Below are positions 23,844-32,155 of a stretch of DNA of 33,554 nt, piece by piece. A program made the translations under genes and the position numbers. This DNA comes from an uncultured Candidatus Melainabacteria bacterium (lineage in GTDB: Bacteria > Cyanobacteriota > Vampirovibrionia > Gastranaerophilales > Gastranaerophilaceae), in the NCBI GenBank assembly GCA_934717895.1, contig CAKUZO010000012.1:1-33554 (forward strand), read 5' to 3'. Each line of letters opens with the position of its first letter. Positions within the stretch are counted from its first letter, which is position 1. The notes below the pieces were generated by a model. The model did no database searches, had not been told where the DNA came from, and was given only the letters and a program-made list of their open reading frames with translations.

Positions 23844-24059
23844 ATGGATAACGAATATCTGAAAAAGTTTGCAGAACATTTGAAAAAGATAAGAAAAGCA
23901 AAACATATAAAACAGGACGACTTCCTTGATGTTAACGGAATTTCTCGTTCTACTATTGCCATGGTGGAAACCGCAAAGACAGATATTACATTATCAAAAC
24001 TTAAAATTATAGCTGACGTTCTCGGGGTTAATTTGAAAGATTTATTAGATTTCGAGTAA
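23844..24059 (+). CDS. Small XRE-family regulator
   Basis: This 71-residue protein is almost only a Cro/CI helix-turn-helix: FAEHLKKIRKAKHIKQDDFL, then GISRSTIAMVETAKTDITLSKL and IIADVLGVNLKDLL. The ATG at 23844 matches the -10 spacing of leaderless genes here; an upstream start at 23829 would lie across the -10 region. It converges with the phosphoesterase gene. Confidence 0.82.
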   Translation: MDNEYLKKFAEHLKKIRKAKHIKQDDFLDVNGISRSTIAMVETAKTDITLSKLKIIADVLGVNLKDLLDFE

Positions 24060-24076
24060 TTGCTGTTTTCAATTTT

Positions 24077-24841
24077 TTATTTAAATTCAACTAATACGAT
24101 TTCCGGAAAACAATTAAAGCGTACTGGTAAAATACTTGTGCCAAGCCCTTTTGTGGTGTAAATTTTTCGATTATGATCTAGCAAAAATCCGTTTGCGTAT
24201 TTTTTCCCATAAGCTGATGGCACTATAATCGCTCCGTTAAGTCTGATTTGCCCGCCATGAAGATGTCCGGCAAGTGTTAAATTTACCATTTCCGGAACTT
24301 TTGGCATAATATCCGGCGTGTGAGTCAATAAAATTACAGGTTTATGAACTCCTTCCAATGCTTTTTCGACGTCTGCTGTCCCTGTTTGAGGGTCATCAAC
24401 ACCCGCTATACAAAAATTGTCCAAGCATATATTGTTGTTGAATAAAACCTTTATATTATTTTTTTCTAACTCAGAAATAACTTCTTCTTTACCTTGCCAG
24501 CCATCGTGATTTCCGACAACCGCAAATGTCCCATACTTAGATTTAAGAGTTGCAAGTTCAAGGGCAATTTTGTTTATTTTAAGTGACTGTCCTTTTTTAT
24601 GCCCGTTTACGTAATCCCCGCCGAGCAAAACGATATCAGGGTTTTGTTGATTAATTTTTTTAACAATGTGCCTAAGTCTGAATGTTTCGTAAAACTTTAT
24701 ATGAAAATCCGACGCAAACACAATTTTCAGCCCTTTTAAGCTTTCATCTTTTACAATCAAATGTTTTGTAGTCAAAATATTTGGTTCTATAAAAACTGAC
24801 CAGATAAAAATTAGCAATAAAAAAAGAATAATGTATTTCAT
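24077..24841 (-). CDS. Membrane-anchored calcineurin-like phosphoesterase
   Basis: This 254-residue protein has an N-terminal hydrophobic anchor (about 3-20) and the complete metallophosphoesterase motif set: DFH (D45, H47), GGD (D76), GNHDG (N111-D113), THTP (H174) and GHLHGGQ (H193, H195). This order and the GHLHGGQ ending match the YkuE/YaeI branch, linked to lipid or UDP-sugar-lipid phosphates. TACAAT lies 6 nt before the ATG (leaderless). Confidence 0.87.
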   Translation of the reverse strand: MKYIILFLLLIFIWSVFIEPNILTTKHLIVKDESLKGLKIVFASDFHIKFYETFRLRHIVKKINQQNPDIVLLGGDYVNGHKKGQSLKINKIALELATLKSKYGTFAVVGNHDGWQGKEEVISELEKNNIKVLFNNNICLDNFCIAGVDDPQTGTADVEKALEGVHKPVILLTHTPDIMPKVPEMVNLTLAGHLHGGQIRLNGAIIVPSAYGKKYANGFLLDHNRKIYTTKGLGTSILPVRFNCFPEIVLVEFK

Positions 24842-24885
24842 AAACTGATTGTACTATAAATAGGTAGAAATAAATAGAATTAGTC

Positions 24886-24917
24886 TTGTAGGTTGCACTG
24901 GAAAGCCCAACCTACAA
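24886..24917. repeat. Short inverted repeat
   Basis: TTGTAGGTTG and CAACCTACAA are perfect 10-bp arms around a 12-nt loop. The GTAGGTTGGGC theme recalls short palindromic repeats of cyanobacterial genomes (comparison from memory). Confidence 0.6.
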
Positions 24918-24936
24918 AACTCACCATCAAAATGAT

Positions 24937-25058
24937 GTCGGCATAGCGTCTTGAAATTGCTTCTCGCTCAGAACTGCCATTCATATTGCTGTCGCAAATA
25001 TGAATTACGTTCCTCGCTCCCCGAGTTAGCCACTCGTCCGCAATTTCGCAATGCCGAC
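24937..25058. repeat. 122-nt palindromic element
   Basis: The outer arms GTCGGCATAGCG (24937-24948) and CGCAATGCCGAC (25047-25058) pair with one mismatch. A second stem GAAATTGC/GCAATTTC follows, and an inner perfect 9-bp stem ATTCATATT (24979-24987)/AATATGAAT (24997-25005). It has higher GC than its surroundings. It could be a MITE-like repeat or a structured RNA. No ORF is present. The rest of the 24842-25314 gap holds only short repeats and the downstream gene's leader. Confidence 0.5.
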
Positions 25059-25104
25059 CTACTAACTAGGGCACTAATGTCGTATCAGGGAAAAAAGACG
25101 TCAC

Positions 25105-25139
25105 GACGATAGGACGTTAAGACGATAAGATCGTATCGG
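25105..25139. repeat. Left arm of 35-bp inverted repeat
   Basis: It begins GACGATAGGACG and ends CGTATCGG. It matches the reverse complement of 25897-25931 except for two adjacent bases. The arm is itself built of degenerate octamers (GACGATAA-type). Confidence 0.85.
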
Positions 25140-25314
25140 AAAACCTAAATTTTGTTTTTATAATTTGATTGTAACGAAATATTAAAATTAATAAAAAATG
25201 TATGAAACTCTGGCGTAATAACTCTTTTATACACAATATGATATATGATATTGGGCAATTTTCCCAAATTCTAATTTTTTTAATATATGGGAAATATTAT
25301 AAGGAGAATTAATT

Positions 25315-25860
25315 ATGTGGGAAATTAAGTTATTAAACGCCACAATGAAGGCAAGTGCAAAACGGCCAGTTCGCAGTCTTAGTCGAACTTTTTCAAGAAC
25401 TATAAAACAACAAGGAAATGGCTTAAAAAGAACTGTTGTAAGTGGTTTTAATGGGCCGAATTTAGATGAAATCCATTTTAAAAGGCTTTCTGTGTTAGAG
25501 CAGGCAAATGTAAGAGTTGTTATTTCTGGTTTTGGTGGAAAAAAAGGCTTGTTCAAGAGAATTCCTGGAATACCAAACAGAGGTTTTGTTCGTTTTTTCC
25601 CTATTTCAAAATCTAATAGAATTCAACGACATGTTGTATATGACGTTCCTACTCAAAGAAGGGTTGTAAACGGTTTTTCTCTAAACACTGATCCTATAAT
25701 TGTTTCAAAAGGAACTCCGAATGTGCCATTCCAAAAACCTCAAATAGTGACAGAAAGAGTTGTTGTTCAAGGTTTTGGGGAAAATACAAGCAAACCGATT
25801 TATAAACAAATGCCAACAGAAGAAAAAACAAGAACTGTTGTAAAAGGTTTTATGGCATAG
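25315..25860 (+). CDS. Orphan protein with five RxVVxGF motifs
   Basis: This is a 181-residue, Arg/Lys-rich protein. The motif R-x-V-[VI]-x-G-F recurs five times, beginning at residues 39 (RTVVSGF), 67 (RVVISGF), 115 (RRVVNGF), 148 (RVVVQGF) and 173 (RTVVKGF). Spacings are 28, 48, 33 and 25 residues, and the last copy is two residues from the C-terminus. No signal peptide or membrane helix is evident. SD AAGGAG lies 8 nt before the ATG. It sits inside a pair of 35-bp inverted repeats. No family recognised; a short-linear-motif scaffold or a beta-repeat protein are both possible. Confidence 0.7.
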   Translation: MWEIKLLNATMKASAKRPVRSLSRTFSRTIKQQGNGLKRTVVSGFNGPNLDEIHFKRLSVLEQANVRVVISGFGGKKGLFKRIPGIPNRGFVRFFPISKSNRIQRHVVYDVPTQRRVVNGFSLNTDPIIVSKGTPNVPFQKPQIVTERVVVQGFGENTSKPIYKQMPTEEKTRTVVKGFMA

Positions 25861-25896
25861 TGGTAGGGCGTCGACCTACTTTTGATAGTAGCTTCC

Positions 25897-25931
25897 CCGA
25901 TACGGACTTATCGTCTTAACGTCCTATCGTC
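25897..25931. repeat. Right arm of 35-bp inverted repeat
   Basis: This is the reverse complement of 25105-25139 with two mismatches. The outer ends of the pair are 827 bp apart and enclose only the RxVVxGF gene. The CCGATACGG followed by TTxxCxTC octamers is shared with the repeat inside hydF at 29001-29043. Confidence 0.85.
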
Positions 25932-25939
25932 TTATCGAT

Positions 25940-26599
25940 TTACATAAAAAACCAAAGAATAATTTTTGCATACTTTGCAACAAATACGGCAGCAAAGCTG
26001 AAAATAAAATCGTAAATGATTTTCACGCCGCTTTGGGACAAAATCCAACCACCCATAAAAGCTCCGCCGTCGTGTTTAATGCCGGCTATAAACAGCATAT
26101 ACAAAATCCCTATTATATGAATTGTTAAAACACCTACAAGAACAGCGTGAATTATGTTTCTATTAGTAAATCCACTTTTAAGAATTGAGCCTGCAAAAAA
26201 TATAGCCGGAATATATGCCAAAATATAACCAAAACTGTATTCAAAAATATATTTTGGACCACCACCGAGGGCAAAAACCGGAATTATAAAAAGTCCGAGC
26301 AATATGTAAATTAAAACACTCATTATTCCATATTTTCTGCCTAATAAGCCACCAATAAACATTACAACAGGTACCTGTGGAATTAGTTTGTACGTGTGTA
26401 TAAAATCTGAAACAGCTAAATCTTCTCCATGGAAAAGTCCTGACGGTAAAATAAAGTGACTAACATTAAATTGCACAAAAGTTGCAAGTATCAGCAAAAA
26501 AGTGCAACACAGGATTAGTAGCAAACTTCCAAAAGTCAGTCTTATTCCTTCAATTTGTTTTTTTATAACTCTTATACGAGGTTCGGCAGTATCGCTCAT
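25940..26599 (-). CDS. bioY: Biotin transporter substrate-binding subunit BioY
   Basis: This is a 219-residue integral membrane protein with about six hydrophobic helices. The stretch VPVVMFIGGLLGRKYGIMSV followed by LIYILLGLFIIPVFALGGGP is the BioY signature. BioY is the S-component of the energy-coupling factor biotin importer; the ECF A/A'/T proteins are not in the window. Its ATG overlaps the rimI stop (ATGA), so the two are coupled. Uptake of biotin fits an organism with an incomplete biotin pathway. Confidence 0.85.
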   Translation of the reverse strand: MSDTAEPRIRVIKKQIEGIRLTFGSLLLILCCTFLLILATFVQFNVSHFILPSGLFHGEDLAVSDFIHTYKLIPQVPVVMFIGGLLGRKYGIMSVLIYILLGLFIIPVFALGGGPKYIFEYSFGYILAYIPAIFFAGSILKSGFTNRNIIHAVLVGVLTIHIIGILYMLFIAGIKHDGGAFMGGWILSQSGVKIIYDFIFSFAAVFVAKYAKIILWFFM

Positions 26600-27138
26600 A
26601 AAATCTCAATCTTCCCCTTTAAAAAGTCTATGTTTTTCTCATATTCTATCTTAAATTTATCGTAAAAAATGTTTTCTGTCCACATTATTAAGGCATCTTC
26701 ATTATTATCTTGATAATATCCTTTTCTAACACCTAAGGATTTAAACCCGTATTTCTCATAAAGCCCGATTGCAGGCTTGTTTCCGGCTCTCACTTCTAGG
26801 GTGATATATTTTACAAGATTTTTGTAACAATCATTTATTAGCGTCGTAAGCATCGCTTCACCAATATGTTTTCTTTGAAATTCAGGATTAACTGCAATAT
26901 TGGTAATATGTGCTTCTTCCAAAATCTGCCAGCAACCGCAATATGCAATCAATTTTTCTTCTCCGTCTATTTGTGTAAAAACACTAAAATAGTGCGCTAA
27001 GTCATTAGATAATTCGCTTAAAAACGAGTCTTTTGACCAGTGATGTTTTCCGTAAGCCAAGCTTTCAATTGCGATAACCCCGTCAACATCATTTTTTTCC
27101 ATCGGTTTAATTTTTATTGAAAAATTTTCTGAATTCAT
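26596..27138 (-). CDS. rimI: GNAT N-acetyltransferase, RimI-type
   Basis: This 180-residue protein has the acetyl-CoA loop EFQRKHIGEAML (87-97) after EAHITNIAVNP, and the C-terminal YEKYGFKSLGVRKGYYQDNN with EDALIM. That ending is typical of RimI, which acetylates the N-terminus of ribosomal protein S18. A ~25-residue C-terminal extension is present. ATG 27138 has TGC-TATAAT exactly 6 nt upstream and no SD (leaderless). Confidence 0.85.
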   Translation of the reverse strand: MNSENFSIKIKPMEKNDVDGVIAIESLAYGKHHWSKDSFLSELSNDLAHYFSVFTQIDGEEKLIAYCGCWQILEEAHITNIAVNPEFQRKHIGEAMLTTLINDCYKNLVKYITLEVRAGNKPAIGLYEKYGFKSLGVRKGYYQDNNEDALIMWTENIFYDKFKIEYEKNIDFLKGKIEIL

Positions 27139-27187
27139 ACTCGGATTATAGCACAATTTCGTGAAATTTGTTAATACAAAAGAAATC

Positions 27188-28066
27188 TTAATTTTCGTTC
27201 AAAATATTTCTGACGTAAGCGAAATATTCATTGTTTTTATACTGACTGATTGAGTTTTCTAACTCTTCTTTTGTCATAAATCCCATTCTGTAAGCAACTT
27301 CTTCAAGGCAAGCTATTTTTATACCTTGGTTGTCCTCAATTGTTTTAACAAATTGTCCTGCTTGCAGCAGCGAATGATGAGTTCCCGTATCAAGCCATGC
27401 AAAGCCTCTGTTAAGTAATTTTACATTCAATTTGTTTTCTGATAGATAAATATTATTCAAATCAGTAATTTCCAACTCGCCTCTGGCAGAAGGTTTTAAA
27501 GCTTTTGCGTATTCAATAACTTTATTATCGTAGAAATAAAGTCCTGTTACAGCATAATTAGATTTTGGTCTTTGCGGTTTTTCTTCTAGTGAAAGGACTT
27601 TTCTGTTTTTGTCAAATTCTACCACACCAAATCTTTGCGGGTCTTTTACAAAGTAGCCAAAAACAGTTGCTCCGCCATTGTTTTTAATATTTTCAACAAC
27701 ATTTTTTAAGGTTCCTGAAAAAGCTCCGCCATAAAAAATATTATCGCCCAAAATTAATGCTACATCATCATTTCCGATAAATTCTTCGCCAAGAATAAAC
27801 GCCTGAGCAAGTCCGTCAGGAGATGGTTGTTCTTTGTAAGAAAATTTCACTCCAAACTGGCTTCCATCACCCAAAAGTCGTTTAAAATTAGGCAAATCAA
27901 CAGGTGTAGAAATTATTAAAATATCACGAATTCCGGCAAGCATCAAAACCGAAATCGGGTGATAAATCATCGGTTTGTCATAAATCGGCAATAATTGTTT
28001 AGATACTGCAATTGTGCTCGGGTGGAGTCTTGTGCCTGCACCTCCGGCTAAAATAATTCCTTTCAT
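27188..28066 (-). CDS. rfbA: Glucose-1-phosphate thymidylyltransferase
   Basis: RfbA (RmlA) makes dTDP-glucose from glucose-1-phosphate and dTTP for dTDP-rhamnose and other surface sugars. The 292-residue protein has [16 protein letters not shown] (nucleotide-binding loop, residues 8-16), [31 protein letters not shown], and [25 protein letters not shown] lies 5 nt before ATG 28066 and TATAAT upstream; an upstream in-frame ATG at 28123 is not used. The rest of the rml pathway is not in the window. Confidence 0.93.
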   Translation of the reverse strand: MKGIILAGGAGTRLHPSTIAVSKQLLPIYDKPMIYHPISVLMLAGIRDILIISTPVDLPNFKRLLGDGSQFGVKFSYKEQPSPDGLAQAFILGEEFIGNDDVALILGDNIFYGGAFSGTLKNVVENIKNNGGATVFGYFVKDPQRFGVVEFDKNRKVLSLEEKPQRPKSNYAVTGLYFYDNKVIEYAKALKPSARGELEITDLNNIYLSENKLNVKLLNRGFAWLDTGTHHSLLQAGQFVKTIEDNQGIKIACLEEVAYRMGFMTKEELENSISQYKNNEYFAYVRNILNEN

Positions 28067-28140
28067 AGTCACCTCTTTCGGCTCAATTATATGCGAAAAC
28101 TCGTTTTTTTGCAACAAATTCAAGTGTTATGACAAATATA

Positions 28141-29466
28141 TTAGACTTTTGAGCTAAAAATTTTCGTTGCACGAGGCAAAATTCCTAGGCAATATGAAAT
28201 TACAATTCCATAATTTGTGATAGGAACACCGTTTTGGTTTGCTATTAAAATCCTTGACAAAACTTCTCGGCGGTTTGTCATGCACGCACCGCAATGGATT
28301 ACGAGTTTGTAATCTTTCAGATCAGGAAAATCATGTCCGGCGTAATTGTGGATAACCAAGTTTTTGCCCGTTTTTTTACGCAAAAGATTAGGAATTTTTA
28401 CACGTCCGATGTCGTCCTCAATTGCGTGGTGCGTGCAGCTTTCCAAGATTAATACCAAATCGCCGTCTTTCAAATTTTCGATTGCCTGAGCACCTTTTAC
28501 AAACTCGTCTAAATCTCCTTTTAGTCTTGCAAAAAGGATTGAAAACGATGTCAAAGCCACATTTTCAGGAACAATTTCAGACACTTGACGAAAAGCCTGA
28601 GAATCTGTAACAACTAATGCCGGCGGTGTTTTCAGGTTATCAAGAGCCTGTTTTAATTCACTTTCTTTTACAACATAACTCAAACATTCGCTATCCAACA
28701 AATCTCTCAGAGTTTGAACTTGTGGTAAAATAATTCGCCCTTTCGGCGCCTCTTTGTCTACTGGAATAACAAGAATAACAGTACTTTTTGGTGGAACTAA
28801 ATCGCCTACAATTTTAGGTGGGTTAACAAATTCTTCGGGCAAAAGTTTAACCAAAGCTTCTTTGAACTTGAAAACAAGCTGTTCATCGGACTTTGCAGAA
28901 GTGAAGATAATGTTTTTAAAAAGTGAATAGTGAGTAGTGAGTAGTGAGTAGTTCATTTCTGTTTGATTAGCGGCCTCGCTTCCTAGCTGCTTAGCTGCTT
29001 CCGATACGGGCTTTGCCCCTTGGCATCTTGACCTCTTTGCATCTAAATCACATTTATTTACCACAATCAAATAAGGAATTTTGAGCTCGTCAAGTTTTTT
29101 TATTAATTCTTTTTCACAATCATCAAAATAATCATTGTTTTGGTCTGATATACCTAATTTACTACTAATTTCTTTATAATCACAAACAATTACGGCAACA
29201 TCAATACGATTAAGTACTTTCAGCGTTTTTTCAACGCGTTTTTCGCCCAAATCTGTTGTGTCATCAAGTCCTGCTGTATCCAAAAAAGTTACGGGGCCAA
29301 TAGGCAAAAGTTCCATTGATTTTTCCACAACGTCAGTGGTTGTTCCCGCAATGTCAGAAACAATAGAAATTTCTTGATTTGTAATTCTGTTTAAAATAGA
29401 TGATTTTCCGACATTTGTTCTGCCGAACACGCCAATTTGTAAACGCATTGATTTTAATGTTTTCAT
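28141..29466 (-). CDS. hydF: [FeFe]-hydrogenase maturation GTPase HydF
   Basis: HydF is the scaffold on which the 2Fe subcluster of [FeFe]-hydrogenase is assembled from HydE/HydG products. The 441-residue protein has GTPase motifs GRTNVGKS (15-22), DTAG (63-66), NKCD (137-140) and TSAK (189-192), and C-terminal cluster ligands C344-x-H346 and H391-C392-x-x-C395. Between NKxD and SAK about 25-30 extra residues are present (within about 143-183), encoded by intergenic-type repeats; this includes a 7-residue periodic YSLLTTH-YSLF stretch. TAAAAT lies 6 nt before ATG 29466 (leaderless). hydE, hydG and hydA are not in the window. Confidence 0.93.
   Translation of the reverse strand: MKTLKSMRLQIGVFGRTNVGKSSILNRITNQEISIVSDIAGTTTDVVEKSMELLPIGPVTFLDTAGLDDTTDLGEKRVEKTLKVLNRIDVAVIVCDYKEISSKLGISDQNNDYFDDCEKELIKKLDELKIPYLIVVNKCDLDAKRSRCQGAKPVSEAAKQLGSEAANQTEMNYSLLTTHYSLFKNIIFTSAKSDEQLVFKFKEALVKLLPEEFVNPPKIVGDLVPPKSTVILVIPVDKEAPKGRIILPQVQTLRDLLDSECLSYVVKESELKQALDNLKTPPALVVTDSQAFRQVSEIVPENVALTSFSILFARLKGDLDEFVKGAQAIENLKDGDLVLILESCTHHAIEDDIGRVKIPNLLRKKTGKNLVIHNYAGHDFPDLKDYKLVIHCGACMTNRREVLSRILIANQNGVPITNYGIVISYCLGILPRATKIFSSKV
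28922..29044. repeat. Composite short repeat inserted in hydF
   Basis: One side has four heptads (AGTGAAT then three AGTGAGT, 28922-28949) ending AGTTC. The other side has CCGATACGG (29001-29009) and degenerate octamers TTGGCATC, TTGACCTC, TTTGCATC (29020-29043). Both modules occur elsewhere in the window between genes. The insertion keeps the hydF reading frame. Confidence 0.75.
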
Positions 29467-29580
29467 ACCGATATTTTATGGCGAATTGGCAAATATGTAA
29501 ATACTCCATCTTTATCAAAATCTTAACAAGTTGTCATTGCATTTTTTTTTGCTTATAATTTATTGGGAAGAGAGGTAAAA

Positions 29581-30819
29581 ATGCATTTAGAACATTTAAA
29601 AAATACAGATCCACAAGTTGCTCAGGCAATAGAAAAAGAATTTGAAAGACAGCAAAACACAATCGAATTGATTGCAAGTGAAAACATTACATCAGAGGCC
29701 GTAATGGAAGCTTGTGGCAGTGTTTTGACAAACAAATATGCAGAAGGCAAGCCACACAAACGTTTTTACAACGGTTGCGAACACGTTGACGTAATTGAAG
29801 AACTTGCGCAAAAAAGAGCTTGCGAACTTTTCCACATGGATCACGCAAATGTTCAGCCACATAGCGGTGCACAGGCAAATATGGCTGTGTTTATGGCAGT
29901 TCTAAAACCGGGTGACAAAGTTCTCGGTATGGATTTGTCAAATGGTGGACACCTCTCACATGGTTCTCCTGTAAACTTTTCAGGGCTTTATTTTGACGTA
30001 AAAAGCTATGGTGTAGATGAAAACGGCAACATTGATTACGAAAACGTACGTCAAATGGCACATGAACACAAACCAAAATTGATAATTTGTGGTGCAAGTA
30101 ACTATTCAAAAATTATTGATTTTAAAAAGTTTAGAGAAATTGCAGACGAAATTGGCGCATACTTGCTTGCTGATATTGCTCATATAGCAGGACTTGTTGC
30201 AGCAGGACTTCACCCATCACCGGCAGGTTACGCCCACTTTGTAACAACTACAACTCACAAATCTCTAAGAGGCCCTCGTGGTGGAATTACAATGTGTGAT
30301 GCAGAATTCGCGCAAATTATAGACAAAGCAATCTTCCCGGGAATGCAAGGCGGACCTTTGGAACACATTATTGCAGGTAAAGCTGTTGCACTTTTAGAAG
30401 CTTCAAAACCTGAATTTAAAACTTATGCAGAACAAATTTTGAAGAACGCAAAAGCTTTGGCACAGGGGCTTATTGACGAAGGCATGGACATCGTTGGCGG
30501 AATGACAGAAAATCACTTGATGACCCTCGATTTGCGTAAAACAGGCAAAACCGGCAAAGATATGGCAAATGTTTTGGAAACCGTTGGAATTACGGCGAAC
30601 AAAAACACCGTACCGAACGATCCGCAAAGCCCTTTTGTAACAAGCGGAATCAGACTTGGCGTTCCTGCTGTAACAACAAGAGGGTTCAAAGAGGACGATA
30701 TGAAAGAAGTTGCAAAAATTATTGCATCTGCGATACTTTCGTCTGATAATGAAAAAGAACTACAAGGACTCAAAGAACAAGCTTTGAAACTTTGTAAGAA
30801 ATATCCGATATACAAGTAG
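29581..30819 (+). CDS. glyA: Serine hydroxymethyltransferase
   Basis: GlyA interconverts serine and glycine with transfer of a C1 unit to tetrahydrofolate, using pyridoxal phosphate. The 412-residue protein has [46 protein letters not shown] (PLP-binding D198, H201) and [14 protein letters not shown] with the Schiff-base lysine K227. ATG 29581 follows GAGAGG; a TTG at 29563 would include the SD. The TAG stop lies inside the edge of a heptad repeat element. Confidence 0.95.
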   Translation: MHLEHLKNTDPQVAQAIEKEFERQQNTIELIASENITSEAVMEACGSVLTNKYAEGKPHKRFYNGCEHVDVIEELAQKRACELFHMDHANVQPHSGAQANMAVFMAVLKPGDKVLGMDLSNGGHLSHGSPVNFSGLYFDVKSYGVDENGNIDYENVRQMAHEHKPKLIICGASNYSKIIDFKKFREIADEIGAYLLADIAHIAGLVAAGLHPSPAGYAHFVTTTTHKSLRGPRGGITMCDAEFAQIIDKAIFPGMQGGPLEHIIAGKAVALLEASKPEFKTYAEQILKNAKALAQGLIDEGMDIVGGMTENHLMTLDLRKTGKTGKDMANVLETVGITANKNTVPNDPQSPFVTSGIRLGVPAVTTRGFKEDDMKEVAKIIASAILSSDNEKELQGLKEQALKLCKKYPIYK

Positions 30820-30926
30820 TGAAAAGTGAGTGGTGAGTGGTTCTTTTCGGTGCTACGCACTAAAATATATATATTGAGCGAAGCGAACTAAATGAACTAT
30901 TTACTACTCACCATTCACTATTCACC
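30818..30926. repeat. Inverted-repeat element between glyA and the transferase gene
   Basis: The left arm has heptads AGTGAAA, AGTGAGT, GGTGAGT then GGTTC (30818-30843). The right arm (30894-30926) is its approximate reverse complement. The core reads GGTGCTACGCACTAAAAT and GAGCGAAGCGAAC, and a related core recurs at 33501-33541. It fills the whole intergenic gap and overlaps the glyA stop codon. Confidence 0.75.
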
Positions 30927-30941
30927 AAAAAAGGAACAATC

Positions 30942-31973
30942 ATGCTAATAAAACCAACACACGCACATATACTTGGAACAATTATCGCATACTTGATTGG
31001 AGTATGTCTGGTTCCGATGGTTATCAGTTTTTCTAAAAAAGAAGGTTTGGTCGATATGCCAAACGCTCGAAAAATTCACACACACCCGATTTCTAGAATT
31101 GGTGGAGTTGCAATCTGGATAAGTACAATGCTAACTTTCTTGTGTCTTGTGTTTATGAGCTACTATCCGTCAGGAAACTTACTTTCAGGTATCTTGCTCG
31201 GTGGTTCTTTGATGTTCTTACTTGGGCTTGTAGATGATATCTATAACCTTGATGCGAAATTTAAACTTTTCCTTCAAGTCGCAATTGCAACCCTTGTTTA
31301 TTTACTTGGCGTACAAATTAATAATGTTCCGTTTATCGGTGATATAGGTATATTTTCATATCCTATTACGTTGCTGTGGATTGTCGGAATTTCAAACGCT
31401 TTCAACTTTATTGACGGAGTTGACGGGCTTGCAGGGTCTGTTGTTACTGTAAACGCCGTAACCCTTGCCATAATTGCCGTTGCAATGACTCCTCCAAACC
31501 CAATAAGTGCTCTAATCGGATTTATTCTAGCCGGTTCAATGCTCGCGTTTTTAACATACAACTTCAACCCTGCAAAAATCTTTATGGGCGACAGCGGAGC
31601 TTTGTTCTCTGGTTTTTTGCTTGCAACAATTTCAATTACAGGGGTTATGAAAGCCGCAACTCTTGCAATTTTATTGCCGTTCTTGGTTCTTGCAGTTCCG
31701 ATTATGGACATAACTTTTTCATCATTAAGAAGAATTGCGAAAGGTAAATCACCGTTTGTGGCTGATGCAGAACATATTCACCATAAATTGCTTCACGCTG
31801 GTTTTTCTCAAAAGAAAACTGTTGTAATTTTAACTTCGGTTGCAATTATTGCGGGTGCTTTGGCGTCACTGTTTATGGGCTCAGAAACGATTATCCACTA
31901 CTTTGTCAGCATTGCTGTTTTGGTTGTAATAATGTTGTTATTAAACTTTATTAAAGCCTTGACAAAAAAATAG
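30942..31973 (+). CDS. Polyprenyl-phosphate sugar-1-phosphate transferase (WecA/TagO-type)
   Basis: This is a 343-residue polytopic membrane enzyme with about ten to eleven helices. Family motifs are GLVDMPNARKIHTHPISRIGG, LVDDIYNLDA (D98, D99), NAFNFIDGVDGLAGS (155-165), FMGDSG (214-219) and AEHIHHKLL (HIHH 278-281). The HIHH motif places it in the WecA/TagO branch rather than MraY. It loads a sugar-1-phosphate, probably GlcNAc-1-P, on undecaprenyl phosphate to start surface polysaccharide synthesis. SD AAAGGAA precedes the ATG. Confidence 0.9.
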   Translation: MLIKPTHAHILGTIIAYLIGVCLVPMVISFSKKEGLVDMPNARKIHTHPISRIGGVAIWISTMLTFLCLVFMSYYPSGNLLSGILLGGSLMFLLGLVDDIYNLDAKFKLFLQVAIATLVYLLGVQINNVPFIGDIGIFSYPITLLWIVGISNAFNFIDGVDGLAGSVVTVNAVTLAIIAVAMTPPNPISALIGFILAGSMLAFLTYNFNPAKIFMGDSGALFSGFLLATISITGVMKAATLAILLPFLVLAVPIMDITFSSLRRIAKGKSPFVADAEHIHHKLLHAGFSQKKTVVILTSVAIIAGALASLFMGSETIIHYFVSIAVLVVIMLLLNFIKALTKK

Positions 31974-32155
31974 TTATCGGTTATAATCCCCATGGATTTA
32001 ATTACTCAGTTTTGAGCCATGTCGTTTTTACGGGATTGACGTTCAAAATATTTAAGTGTAAATCTGCTATAATTCAGTCATAAGCCAAGCCTTTATGGTT
32101 TGACCATTTGACATGAGTGTGTTACGAGGAACTAATTGAGAGAAGGTGATTAGTT

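Noticed and set aside
25105..25931. Insertion sequence
   Set aside because: Inverted arms are present, but the enclosed protein has no transposase motif and no target-site duplication was found at the outer ends.
31994..32017. Seven-codon ORF (MDLITQF) just after a TATAAT box
   Set aside because: The -10 to ATG gap is only 4 nt and the ORF is too short to judge; possible leader peptide but unsupported.
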